A stretch of 64,000 nt of DNA from Lumbricus terrestris (taxonomy: Eukaryota > Annelida > Clitellata > Crassiclitellata > Lumbricidae), in contig OX457044.1 in assembly GCA_949752735.1 (NCBI GenBank), positions 19,767,521-19,831,520 of the forward strand, read 5' to 3'. The notes under the pieces are model-generated. The model searched no databases. It saw nothing but the letters and a program-made list of their open reading frames with translations, and was not told where the DNA came from. Shown here piece after piece: positions 46,501 through 57,049 of this stretch (position 1 is its first letter; the number at the start of each line of letters is the position of its first letter). A program made the position numbers and the translations under genes.

Positions 46501-49500
46501 CTTCACTCGCAATTGCTCATGCGCTTCAGTGTGAAACTCCGATTCAAAAGGGGCACTGTAACAAGTGCTAATGCTTGCATCTATACATGATGTTCTGATA
46601 TAATAATACTATTTTTCACTTCAAATAGTGTTATTTGAAGCATGGGCTATGTTGTATTGTGACATTAGTGGCGGATCACCACGATTTACAGAAGTCACGG
46701 CGACAGTGACTGCCTTGTGCTGAAATAGTTTTGTAAGCGTTATTTTGGTTTGAGGCGATGTCAGCGTATTCAGGCTTTCATACTTGACTGTCGTAATGCT
46801 GATAGATGCCTTCATGTTAGCTTATTTTCGTATTGTTTTATGTCGATGAATTGATATATTGCTAAAGGAATATGAGCTTTTGAGGCTGCTACCAGAAAAA
46901 TGATAACAGTGTGTGGCCAGTGTGCTTGTCATGCATAATTATATCCATTCATGTAGCTATATGGAGTCAAGAAATGGAGTGAAGAAATTGAGGAGTGTAG
47001 ACAATGTGAAGAAGTTCAGGATTGTAGGCAATGTAAAGGTCAGGATTGTAGACAATTTGAATAAATTCAGGATTGTAGACAATGTAAAGACCAGGATTGT
47101 AGACAATGTGAATAAATTCAGGATTGTAGGCAATGTAAAAGACCAGGATTGTAGACAATGTGAATAAATTCAGGATTGTAGGCAATGTAAAAGACCAGGA
47201 TTGTAGACAATGTGAATAAATTCAGGATTGTAGACAATGTGAATAAATTCAGGATTGCAGACAATGTGAATGAATTCAGGATTGTAGACAATGTAAATAA
47301 ATTCAGGATTGGAGACAATGTGAATAAGTTCAGGATTGTAGACAATGTAATTAAATTCAGGATTGTAGACAATGTGATTAAATTCAGGATTGTAGACAAT
47401 GTGATTACATTCAGGATTGTAGACAATGTGATTAAATTCAGGATTGTAGACAATGTGATTAAATTCATTATTGTAGACAATGTGAATAAATTCAAGATTG
47501 TAGACAATGTGAATAAATTCAGGATTGTAGACAATGTGAATAAATTCAGGATTGTAGACAATGTAAATAAATTCAGGATTGTAGACAATGTGATTAAATT
47601 CAGGATTGTAGACAATGTGAATAAATTCAGGATTGTAGACAATGTGAATAAATTCAGGATTGTAGACAATGTGAATAAATTCAAGATTGTAGACAATGTG
47701 AATAAATTCAGGATTGTAGACAATGTGAATAAATTCAGGATTGTAGACAATGTGAATAAATTCAGGATTGTAGACAATGTGAATAAATTCAGGATTTAGA
47801 CAATGTGAATAAGTTCAGGATTGTAGACAATGTGAATAAATTCAGGATTGTAGACAATGTGAATAAATTCAGGATTGTAGACAATGTGAATAAGTTCAGA
47901 ATTGTAGGTACTAGTAGCTGCTGATCTGTTAGAGGAAACCTGTATTGTAGGCGATCAGTTGTCTGAAGCGTTCCAACTATTTCTCGCCATTTGACTGGAA
48001 GATTCTCTACAACCTTGGACTCGTCCACTGCACGATGCAACAGTATGCGTCTGCGTTCCACTTTCTCAGCGCTGCAATCAGTCTGCGCCCTCGCATGGGA
48101 CGACTTTTCATGCTTCTTGGAGGTGAGACTTCCAAGCTGTGCAGCTAAAATTTGAAATGTGAACTTATGAATATTAATGCCTCTTTCAGCCTTGGACTTT
48201 GCCATTTGGAATTTTTGGTTGAGGTGTTATGTTGTAAATGGAGAGGCATGATGGAGAATTGGAACATTAATATCCATTATCAAGCAGATTATATTGACAC
48301 TTAAAAATTCTTCTTTCCAGCAATACTGGATGGATTGCTATCTCTATCCTGAATCTCTCTCTCTCCCTAGGATCTATTTTTTTCCTGGTTCTTTTTTCAC
48401 ACTGGGGTGCTGCTGAATGGCCAAAGCCTATGAGCAGAGCTATAGAAATTATATAACATTAACGATGGATATAAGGCAGAACAGATTCATTCGTTCATTC
48501 ATTCATTCATTCATTCATTCATTCATTCAATGGACTTATATATCGCCCCTTCAGGAAATCTACACAGAGAGGCGAAAATAATATCACACTGTGGTAAATG
48601 CATTTTTGTGGTGCAGAATGATTTGTCTTACATTGCTATGTAATGTATGCAGCATACTGTACATTACTTGTGCATGTCTTGCAATAATTATGGTATTTTC
48701 TTACGGTTATTGTTCCACCGTTGTTATTTCTTTCCTCAGTCGTGCTGAGTCGTCTCGAAGACAAAGCGAATGCCAAGCAAGCCTACGTTCAGGCCATTCA
48801 GCTGGATGAGTGAGTTCTGCAAGAAATCTGTTTGCAAGAAATATCATAGACAGTCGATAATTAGTTAGCTACAGTTTGTATGTACATTGTTTGTATGTGC
48901 ACTTGTTATAGCGCCCCTTCAAGCTCTATCTGCTCAGAGGCGCTCCCGAATGCAGAGCGGACACTGCATCGGAGTTTCACGCCGAAGCGCTGAGCAATTG
49001 TGAGTGAAGGACTTGCCCAAGGTCTATACCCCGCAGTCGATCGAGTTGATCGATCGAGTCGATCATAACTCGGCCAAGTCGAGTCGATCGAAAAATCGTC
49101 GACTCGATCGACTTGCAAGTCGAGTCGATCGTGAGTCTTGCCAAGTCGAGTCGATCGAAAAATCGTCGACTTGCAAGTCGAGTCGATCGTGAGTCTTGCT
49201 AAGTCGAGTCGATCGTTGTTTTATCTACTCGACTCGATTTAGAAATATTTTACTTAGGTCTACTATTTCTTGAAGTCTCAAAGTGACCTACATGATATAG
49301 CATAATCAGGCCCTAATGACGCAATTCAGTTTTTGCACACAAGTTCAGCTAACGAACCTTTTGGCAGCTGTCGATTTCGTGTTAGTGGAACTGTGAAAGT
49401 TGACTATTATAATAGACGTGCGTTTTCGATTTGAGTTGAACGAATACAGGGCAACAGGAGCGAATACAAAAATTTTGGAAGGGTGTACAAAATTTGTGGT

Positions 49501-52500
49501 CTTGAACCAACAGAAATGTTCCTTGGTCTTCCGCCGAAAGAATCTTTTTTTAGTCTTTCGCCCAAAAAACTTATAAAAACCCGTGGCGACTTTGTTTTTT
49601 AAAAATCTGATGACTTTTTAAGTCATGTGCTAGGCCTACTTTCTCTCTCACCTTCCTGTTCCCGTTGCGTTGATTTACAGCTTATTTTTTTAAACCTGAT
49701 GGAGGGAGGGACCACGTCATATGTGAATCTCTGAATGGGGTGGGGCATGGCCGGATTGGCCTCTTCCTTGGATCCTCTCCTGAATGAGCATGATACAGAT
49801 CTACTATTATATTCCTGTATATGCAAGTCATGTAGATGTTAATTTTGAGAATATAAAAGGAGACCTTTTATGACGTCACTTCGATTATGATACAATTCTA
49901 CAATTAAATAAGTTCACTGAGAAAACGAAATTAGGCCTATTGTGACGTCACTTCGATCAGGACACAGATCTGCCATCATATTATTTCATTAATGTTGAGA
50001 ATACAGAACTACGTCACTTCTATTATAATGCAATTCTACTATTAAATATATAAGTTCACTGGAAAAAACGAAATTAGGTCTATAATTGTGGCGTCATTTC
50101 GATTATAATACAGATCTGCTGTCATATTATTTTATTTTCATAATACAAAACTGGGCTGTTTAAATGCAACATCGCTCTGATTATTATACAAATCTACTAT
50201 TATACGTTCAGTTTTAGAATATAAAACTAGGTCCATTGTGACGTCACGTAGATCATGATACAGACCTACTATTAAAGAAGTTCATTTTGAGAATGAAATA
50301 GTCCTATTGTGGCAAACCTCGATTAGGATAATGATCTGTTAATTATTATAGAAGTACATTTTGAGAGTATAAACTAGGCCTATTGTGACTAACTTCAATT
50401 ATTGCACAGATCTACCGTGGTAATTATTGAGTTTCATTTACATAATCTAAAACGAGGCCTATTGTGACGTCACTACGATTACAGTGCAAATCTATAAATT
50501 CACTGAGAATACGAAATTGGGCATATTGTTACGTCACACAGATTTATGACACAGATCTACTATCGTTTAATGTCATTTTAAGATCATGTAACTGCAGATG
50601 GTGAGCAAGAGACAAAACTAGGTCAAGTCGACGCGAAGTCGATCGAGTCGATCGTCGGCCGAGCCAAGTCGATCGAGTCATAGAAAGGTCGGCGAGTCGA
50701 CGAAGTCGATCGAGTCGATTGTCGGCCGAGCCAAGTCGATCGAGTCGTAGAAAGGTCGGCGAGTCGACGAAGTCGATCGAGTCGATCGTCGCACGAGCCA
50801 AGTCGATCGTAGCCCACGACTCGATCGACTGCGGGGTATACCAAGGTCCTTACGCAGCGAGGTGGATTCGAACCTCGAACCTTCTGGCTTCAAGGCAACG
50901 ACGCCACCACTACACCACCGCGCCCCACATTGTTTGGAACATAAACTTCATATCATGTAGCCCTGTGTTGAAGATCAAGTTCCGATTTCTGATGCTCGCT
51001 TGTTTAAGAGATATGGATCTTGAGCCAGTACGGGGGGACCTTATATACCCTGATGCCTATTTTATTGGGATGGGGTGATGAAAGATTTCACCCGATCAGT
51101 CCATTGAAATATGGACAGAGTTGAGACCATATACATACATACGGTTGCATACAGTTACAGTGACTTTTACAATTAATTTGGTTAGTGTACTTGCTGAATT
51201 GAACCATCCTGTACTGTAGAAAGACTGGTCAGCGCTGCTTTCAAGATAGACTTTAGTGGTGACTACTTGATTTTGTCTGTACCGGTACCTTACTATGACT
51301 GTCACGGTGTCACCTCTTAAATTAAGACAATCCATGGCATTATTTAAATTTATTGTTCGAAATGTAAAGGCATTTTATATGGCACTCATCCTCTTATCTT
51401 GCCTGTTTATTTAACATTATATAATTTATATTAATTTAATTATAAATCAGGTTTTAATCTCCTCCACTTGCACTCTGCTGCTTTCCACTCATGACTGAAA
51501 GCCAAATTCCTCACCAGTTAACACCATCACACATTACGGTCTTCTCGGCTCGACCTCCCCTGTTTATGACCTGCCACCACAACAGACAAAACTATTACTG
51601 GTATTAACTTGATTTGGCACAGCGCCTTTGAATAAGCTTGTCTCCCTAACACAACTTTCTTGTGATGCTGAGAAATTTTAAAGATTTACAACTACGTTAC
51701 ATTTGCATGCAAGATTTCTGAATTAAATTGCGATTTGTCACGAAAGTTTGGTCTGTTCTCCTGCACACAGCAAAGATCTGCTGGTCAACCTGAATTACGC
51801 CGTCTTTCTGTATAACTTGGGAGAAAGATCGTCGGCCACGAAGCAGTTCTCCGTTTTCGAGCAATGCCTGGCAGCGTCTGCACAGGCAGACATCGATCCA
51901 GAGGTTAGAAATAGTCTAAATGTCTAGTCCTTACTAGATTTATTGTATTGTATCGTATTGTATTGTATCGTATTGTATCTGACCATTTATAAAGTGCTCC
52001 TCTCGGCAAAAACCTTAATTTACAAGTGCTTCCAGTGCGATCGACAGCGGTGTAGACAAGGGGGAGATTTCTGGGGTTAAAACCCCCCATTGGCCTAGGA
52101 AAAAGTTTTTGTAAAGGTTATTTATTCACTTAAATAAGAAAACACAATTGCTTGTAGTAACAATTGTTTTTCTTTATTCTCTTTGTTACTTTATTCCCAT
52201 TTTATTTACTGCAATACTGTTGGGTTGGTGTCAGAAAGGGCATTCGGCCAGACCATGAAACCCACAAAACTCCCCCCCCCCCCATTATAAATTCCTGGCT
52301 GCGCCACTGGCGATCGACCCAGAGAGAAAAGACAGGCTTTGAGACGAGAGAAAGATGAGGAAAGACTACCAGAGTATATCAGAACGAACTGATGAGTGAA
52401 GTCCATTCCATTCACTCTCAAAGAAAATATCTTTAGTTTCATTGTTCATATTTATCGTAATCGTATTGTAATCGTAACCTCAATGTATTGTATTGTATTG

Positions 52501-52941
52501 CGCTGTTATATGATGACCATTTATAAAACGTTTCTCTAAGCAGAAGCCTTTCAGAAGTGCTCCCAGTGCGATTGACCCTGCACCTCATTTTCCAATGCTG
52601 GTCGTTTGTATGTAAAGGTTACACTGAGAATGAGAATAAAAGATTACCCTCTGCCATTGTCGTCAAGTGTTAGCACTTTTCTGAAGAGCGTAACCGCTAG
52701 TGATCCCTCAGTTATTGTAGTCTGTACTTTGCAGAATCTTTCAGCACGATGCCGTTGTTTTTAGATCCTGGAAGTGTCTCGGAAGCTCGGACCATCGCTT
52801 CAGGTCGGAGAAACTCTTGTTGGTGAAATTCAGAAGAAATCGCAGCCAAAGCAGAAGTCCGAGGAGCAGGCGGTTGTAGGAAGTACAAAAGAACTGGACG
52901 ATAAGAATGGTGACAATAGGCCAGTGCCGGAGAATGCCTAG
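39402..52941 (+). CDS. BBS4: Bardet-Biedl syndrome 4 protein, TPR subunit of the BBSome
   Basis: BBS4 is a TPR-solenoid subunit of the BBSome coat, which moves membrane proteins in cilia. Exons: 39351/39402-39504, 40599-40742, 41380-41491, 42737-42809, 43669-43722, 44326-44453, 45111-45165, 45932-46153, 47951-48122, 48740-48809, 51771-51903, 52765-52941; all phases agree. From ATG 39402 the protein has 480 residues (human 519). The frame is open back to an AG at 39350, so a short first coding exon upstream would add at least 17. Family blocks: [133 protein letters not shown] and ending [11 protein letters not shown] plus a short polar tail. The intron after 40742 starts with GC. Introns hold SINEs, MITEs, two minisatellites and a 1.8 kb transposon. 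Confidence 0.93.
39871..39945 (-). mobile_element. Retroelement 3' tail fragment
   Basis: ATTCATTCATTC followed by GAATTTATATAGTGCCTCTTC and CTACTCAGAAGCACTC: the reverse complement of the shared LINE/SINE tail, in BBS4 between exons 39504 and 40599. Confidence 0.6.
40312..40548. repeat. Two (ATT)n microsatellites
   Basis: ATT/GTT tract at 40312-40362 and an almost pure ATT tract of about 28 units at 40466-40548, just before a BBS4 exon. Poly-L, poly-I and poly-Y frames are artefacts. Confidence 0.9.
42253..42471 (-). mobile_element. tRNA-derived SINE (family A)
   Basis: On the minus strand: GGTGCAGTAGTGTAGTGGTG head, GGTTCAAATCC-type B-box, CCTTGGGCAAGTCCTTCACT and the GGGGCACTATAACAAGTGCA tail, in the BBS4 intron before exon 42737. 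Confidence 0.8.
42895..42950. mobile_element. Half copy of the CAGGGCTTAAAGTG MITE
   Basis: GTGCATGGACGCCGTCCATG, ACCGTCCAGGCACACTTTAAG and CCCTG: only one end of the element is present, starting inside its GGACGGCGTCC palindrome. Confidence 0.65.
43880..44235. mobile_element. Decayed MITE with the GATGAC...GTCATC core
   Basis: The right end reads TCAGTCTCTGCCCATG as in the CATGGGCGGA family. Inside are CTGACAACCTTTTTTTAGTTG and CTGATAACCGTTTTTAGTCAT. The left end and target duplication are not clear. Confidence 0.5.
44463..44680. repeat. 32-bp minisatellite directly after a BBS4 exon
   Basis: Six to seven copies of TCATGCATATTCATCAGCCT plus CGTCAAATAGAT, beginning about ten bases after the donor of exon 44326-44453. 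Confidence 0.88.
45545..45883. mobile_element. hAT MITE, CAGTGGTTCCCAACC family
   Basis: The inverted ends CAGTGGTTCCCAACC and GGTTGGGAACCACTG are perfect over 15 bases. Flanks GTGTAATG (45537-45544) and GTGTAACG (45884-45891) match at seven of eight. It lies just before BBS4 exon 45932-46153. Confidence 0.9.
46223..46571 (+). mobile_element. SINE (family A) split by a retroelement tail insertion
   Basis: The SINE head (GCGGTGATTTAGGGATATG, GGTTCTGATCC, TCAAGTGGCC) stops at 46300 and resumes near 46480 with GTAGGGACCCTGAGCAAATC through GGGGCACTGTAACAAGTGC. Between them (about 46301-46479) is a reverse-oriented LINE/SINE tail: (ATTC)n, TTTATATAGTGCCCCTTC and CTACTCAGAGGTGCTC. Confidence 0.75.
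46975..47911. repeat. 27-bp minisatellite in a BBS4 intron
   Basis: About 34 copies of a unit joining AATAAATTCAGGATTG to TAGACAATGTG. Because 27 is divisible by three, it stays open in translation on both strands (an [13 protein letters not shown] repeat on plus, ILNLFTLST on minus). It lies wholly between exons 46153 and 47951, in which BBS4 homology is continuous, so it is intronic. Confidence 0.9.
48480..48575 (-). mobile_element. Retroelement 3' tail fragment
   Basis: (ATTC)n with ATGGACTTATATATCGCCCC, TTCAGGAAATCTAC and ACAGAGAGGCG, the reverse complement of the shared LINE/SINE tail, in a BBS4 intron. Confidence 0.6.
49025..50840. mobile_element. 1.8 kb non-autonomous DNA transposon with TCGATCGA arrays
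   Basis: Inverted ends TATACCCCGCAGTCGATCGA and an exact 8-bp target duplication CCAAGGTC (49017-49024, 50841-50848) delimit it. Subterminal blocks 49036-49216 and 50625-50830 consist of repeated AAGTCGAGTCGATCG-type words. The middle has a GATGACTTTTTAAGTCATG-like core (about 49605) and a tandem array with TGACGTCA. No transposase frame is seen. The 8-bp duplication fits hAT or P superfamilies; the TATACC terminus is not a usual hAT end. Confidence 0.88.
49840..50582. repeat. Diverged tandem array with TGACGTCA (CRE-like) words
   Basis: About ten units of 65-79 bp, each roughly GAGAATACGAAATTAGGCCT followed by ATTGTGACGTCACTTCGATT, then ATACAGATCTACTATTA and AAGTTCACT. Exact TGACGTCA is kept near 49873, 49944, 50240 and 50470; other copies have one or more changes. 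It forms the interior of the 1.8 kb transposon. Confidence 0.75.
51930..52020 (-). mobile_element. Retroelement tail fragments with (TATTG)n
   Basis: TATTGTATTGTATCGTATTG, then ACCATTTATAAAGTGCTCCT and CAAGTGCTTCCAG: a reverse LINE/SINE-type tail. A similar piece is at 52480-52575. Both lie in the last BBS4 intron, on either side of a MITE. Confidence 0.45.
52045..52309. mobile_element. hAT-like MITE, CAGTGGCGTAGCC family
   Basis: The element starts CAGCGGTGTAGACAAGGG and ends CCTGGCTGCGCCACTG, with the exact flank GCGATCGA (52037-52044, 52310-52317). Inside: GGGGTTAAAACCCCCCATTGG, ACTTAAATAAGAAAA and GGTCTGGCCGAATG-type words, all found inverted in 61585-61869. Confidence 0.85.
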
Positions 52942-53188
52942 AATCATGATGCCTGAGACTAGGGCGATTTCATTGTGCTATGACCATTGGACTATAGGAG
53001 TTTTTAAAAGCTGCCAACAAACGATGCACCAGTATTGTGATTTTAATGTGGCTTTAACCTGTGATGTCTGGGTACAGTTTCTAATTCCTTACTGTGTTGC
53101 TAGACAGTTTACGTCTGTCTAGATTCTGGCCACTTATGGGCGCCCACAGACGTTTTTACACGAGGAGGCGAAACACAATGGTCACAGT

Positions 53189-53398
53189 CAGGGCTTAAAG
53201 TGTGCCTGGACGGTCATGGACGGCGTCCATGCACTTATTTTAAAATCTGAACGCTGTCCTGCCACTTATTGGCTAGCACTGACTGGAAAGGTAAGGGGCG
53301 TCCAGGCACTTCTTTTGGAAAGGTAAGGGGCGTCCAGGCACTTCTTTTGGAAAGGTAAGGGGCGTCCAGGCACTTATTTTTCCACACTTTAAGCACTG
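53189..53398. mobile_element. hAT-like MITE, CAGGGCTTAAAGTG family
   Basis: The 210-bp element starts CAGGGCTTAAAGTGTGCC and ends CACACTTTAAGCACTG, with the exact flank GTCACAGT (53181-53188, 53399-53406). A 32-bp internal unit containing GGGGCGTCCAGGCACTTC is repeated three times. It lies about 250 bases after the BBS4 stop. Confidence 0.88.
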
Positions 53399-53799
53399 GT
53401 CACAGTTAAATTTTTTAGCAGGGGCTTGAGAAATATAAAGCAGGGACGTAGGAATACGGATATTTTTCATAGAGGCTTCTATAAATTTATATAAATATAT
53501 CAAGTTCACTTTGTGTATGGTTATTGGTTTAGTGCGCAGAAATTTGTAAAATCCATAAATAGGTATTAAAAATAGGTGTCCATTTTTTAGGAGGGGGGTC
53601 AAGTGCCCCTTGCCCATGTGTGTGTGAGCGCTCGTGTGGCCATTGAGCTTCTAGGACTATTTTGAGCTCGATTTGCATATCCGGAAAGGCATTGGTTGAT
53701 TGCTTGTGCGTTAAACACTGCCACATGGTAAGATTGACTAATAATTTTTATTAAATTGATGTTCTTCTCAAGGTGCATCAAGCAACAGTTGATTTATAA

Positions 53800-53805
53800 A
53801 ATAAA
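53800..53805 (+). promoter_or_regulatory. Possible poly(A) signal downstream of BBS4
   Basis: AATAAA lies about 860 bases after the BBS4 stop, beyond a MITE. It is a candidate only; no nearer AATAAA was seen. Confidence 0.25.
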
Positions 53806-53912
53806 GTGACTAAGTCTTGTGTGATTGTAGGCTGTCATTTCAACGAAATTGCACGTCATTTCAGTGCTGATAGATTGTTTGAATTTCCACACTGCAATGC
53901 GTAGTTGTAAAA

Positions 53913-54541
53913 AAACTTTTTTCGTTTTTTATTCTCTCCCAAAAAAGTCGTTTTTTCGGTTTTTATTTTCCGCATCGTTTTTTATAGATGTAAAAACGAT
54001 GAAAATAAAATAAAAAACGTCGTTTTATTCGAAAAAATAAAAAACGACAAAAACAATGAAAAAACGGAAATGGAAAATATTTTGCCTTTGTTACATCTAA
54101 AACTTCATTTTAAGCTTAAAACATTGCTTATGCAATGTTTTAATTTTGGCCTCCTAATAAAATTGTGTTACTTGCAGATTAATTTTTATAAGTAACATTG
54201 ATCTACAACAATTATTTTTTTCTTAAACGATTTCAATACCTTTAATTTGTCTGAATTTCTTATTGAGCCAAAGTTATAAGAAAAAAATAACTTTGGTAGA
54301 TTTATGTTACCTATACCAATTATTTCGGCCTAATAATAAAGTTGTGTTAGGCTATTTGCAGCTTCTTGATAAAATTGCATAAGCAAGGTTTTCAAACTTA
54401 AGATGAAGTTTCAGATGTAACAAAGGCAAATTATTTTCCGTTTTCGTTTTTTATCGTTTTTTTGCCGTTTTTCATTTTTTTAAGAAAAGACGACGTTTTT
54501 TACGTTTGTTATTTTATTTTCATCGTTTTTTTACATCTATG
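53913..54541. mobile_element. Foldback-type element built of AAAAACG words
   Basis: The left arm (about 53984-54140, ATAGATGTAAAAACGATG onward) and right arm (about 54360-54541, its inverse, ending TTTTACATCTAT) are long imperfect inverted repeats. Both are full of AAAAACG/CGTTTTT and share TTTGCCTTTGTTACATCT and GCTTAAAACATTGCTTATGC. The centre is AT-rich and non-coding. A target duplication is not clear. Confidence 0.6.
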
Positions 54542-54816
54542 GTGCAGGGGCTTAAGAACACTGTACGACTAAGTAAAAATGGTCATGAACTATTTTGGCG
54601 GATAAAATGGTATATTTTTGGGGAATTCGACAAATGACTTTTAAAAAAGATCAGATTTTTCGGTGACCAAGACGAAATTTGTTTCCTGTCCCATGACCCA
54701 AAGTTTTGGGCCCACTTCGAAAATTTCTGTATCCGCCCTTGTGTGGTCTAGGACGCATGGAATAGGGGGGTGTCCTTATAGGAGGAATGAGCGGTTTTGT
54801 CTGACAGATGTTTACC

Positions 54817-55282
54817 CAAGGGCGGATACAGAAATTTTCGAAGGGGGGCCAAAATTTTGGGTGTTGCTGGTGGGACAGGGGAAAAATTTCGTTGTACCGC
54901 CGAAAAAAACTGATGACCTTTTTTTAGTCATCGTCCAATTTTCCGGGAAAAGAGATACCATTCCAACCGCCGAAAAAACTGTATACCATTTCAACCGCCG
55001 AAAAAACTGATGGCTTTCTTTTAGTCATCCGGGGAAAAAAGATACCATTCCAACCGTCGAAAAAACTGATGACCTATTTTTTTAGTCATCATCCATAGTT
55101 ATGGTAAATCGAACGGGGGGGGGGCCACGTCCCATATGATTTTTTTATAGGGGCCTGATGTCCTGTTTTTCTCTCCCGCTACATTTATTTAATGGCTTGT
55201 TAAAACCAAATGGGGGGCCACCTTCCATGCAATTTTTAAATGGGGGGGCATGGCCGGATTGGCCCTTCTGGATCCGCCACTG
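54817..55282. mobile_element. hAT-like MITE, CAGGGGCGGATCCAG family
   Basis: The element starts CAAGGGCGGATACAG and ends CTGGATCCGCCACTG, with the exact flank TGTTTACC (54809-54816, 55283-55290). Inside are CTGATGACCTTTTTTTAGTC and CTGATGACCTATTTTTTTAG. A reverse-oriented half copy with the same words lies just upstream at about 54610-54745. Confidence 0.85.
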
Positions 55283-55290
55283 TGTTTACC

Positions 55291-57040
55291 ATAGCATTAA
55301 CTGACACAAAGTCACACAAGGTTGAGTCTCTTCAAAATATTCCAACGTAGGAACGGCTTCGCCTGTGTGGCCGAGGTCCTTAAGGAGCTGAACGTTGAAA
55401 GTAGGCCTATCTGTATACGAACGCGATAAGTACAGTACCAAAGTCTCTAGCTGTTATCGAAACGTCTAGGAAGATAACGTCGCGTAGACGCAGGAACTTG
55501 CCAGGCAGTCGGTCCTTGCGTTACGCAAGGCCGGATTGGCCCTTCTGGAAGTCGGCCAAGGATGTCGACCAATCGTAGACGCCCGTCGAAGACGTGGAGA
55601 CGCCGGAAGTAGATCACTCGATCGTAGACGTCTGAAGGGGAGTGCGGTAGAGTAACACGCTGGCGTAGAGACCGAGAGGTAACGAGTTCCAGCCCCCGTT
55701 GAGCGGATAATATGGTGTTGACACTTGTCACTTCTCCACCGGTAGGCCTATATACTTGACTCAAAAACTGAGAAAATTAATTGCTCTTTCACAGATCTTA
55801 TCCTGATTCTTCCACTTCGATCCCTACCACCAACTCTCAGTTCTAAAGATCATTCACCCCGCAGTCTGACTCTCCAGAGCTTGACTCTCTGCTGTCAACT
55901 TTTTTGATTGAGCACCTATGAATAAGATGGTTCCCGATTTCGCTTTTTGTGGTTGTTGTAGGCATCTTATGGCCTAATGGGCCTATTACGGCAGGATACT
56001 AGGCCTGCGTCGCAGCGTCCAGCTGCGTGAGAAGAAACTTAATTGTTAACTACATCGATCATACCTGTAGGGCTGTACTGCATAGGTGCAATCACGTCCT
56101 AAAAGTTGGGGGGGGACCATAATGAATCACGTCCTAAAAGTTGGGGGACCATAATAATAAAGTTAGGGGACCACTCAAAAGTTGGGGGGACGCGTCCCGT
56201 ACGGTCCCATAGGGTGGTTGCGCCTATGGGCTGTAGGCCTACTTATTCCATTCTAACCAGGAACCACCACCGTTCTCACCTGCTTGAACCTTACTGTCCT
56301 TACATCGCATGATGAATTAATTTTTCGTTAAAGACAGGTATTGATTAAAGAATTTTGTAAAAAGGAAGATATGTCATGATGCTGCGTATGTTTATAAATG
56401 ACGATTATTTGAAAATTTTAAGCCCAGACGGCCTGGGTGTGGCGTAGCAGACTAGCGAGCCAAGTGAAATGGCTAGATAATTTTTGTAGGCCAACATATC
56501 GAACACTTCCTTCATCATCAAAGTTTCATGGGATACGCTTTTGTGCAATGCTGCTCCGCGAGTTACGCTTGGCGCACAGCAGCGAGCGGCGGTTGTTGTT
56601 GGCCGCTCGTTGCTATAGGGACAACTATACGCTGCCCCCCGGCGCGAACCAAACAGTTCCCACTTTTGGGAGTGTTGCAGGATTTCTTCATCTGTGGAAA
56701 TATGCGAGCATCTTAGACAGCACTATATGAGCGTTTGATATTCGTTGACCGTAAAATTCCAGTGCTGACAGATAGCATGGTGGACTGTTAGGGCCCGTAC
56801 CGTACACGTCGTCCTGACCCATCTGCGCTAAAATAGCTTAAACGGGGAGCACTGGTTCTTCCTGGTATTTCACCGTATTTGTCGTAACTAAAGAAAGAAA
56901 TAACTGCAAATTGTGAAGATGGACAAACAACCGCTGTAGCAACTGAGAGTTGAAACTGCAGGATGAATTATTGCAGTTGCTCAATTCGGTTTGCTTAAAT
57001 AAGAACTTGATCCGCAAGAGCGTAATTCGACTTTGCCATT
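55291..57040. other. Intergenic stretch, no supported gene
   Basis: It contains a shortened tRNA-like head (55634-55730, cf. 23.03 kb) and near-direct GTCCTAAAAGTTGGGGGGACC repeats at 56095-56190. A 97-residue open frame at 56437-56730 has no recognisable motif or conserved wording and is not called as a gene. Confidence 0.4.
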
Positions 57041-57049
57041 GACTGAATT

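Larger units (their letters stand above)
48888..50931 (-). mobile_element. SINE (family A) interrupted by a 1.8 kb DNA transposon
   Basis: The minus-strand SINE is in two parts: 50931-50841 (TGGGGCGCGGTGGTGTAGTGG head and GGTTCGAATCC) and 49024-48888 (CCTTGGGCAAGTCC, body, tail TATAACAAGTGC). The octamer CCAAGGTC appears on both sides of the insert, so removing the insert and one octamer restores a continuous SINE. Confidence 0.9.

Noticed and set aside
47118..47799. Open frames of 195 (plus) and 219 (minus) codons with 9-residue repeats
   Set aside because: They are products of a 27-bp minisatellite within a BBS4 intron; conserved BBS4 exons flank it on both sides and join in phase without it.
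56437..56730. 97-codon plus-strand frame
   Set aside because: No motif, no splice partner and no family wording; it is in a transposon-rich stretch.
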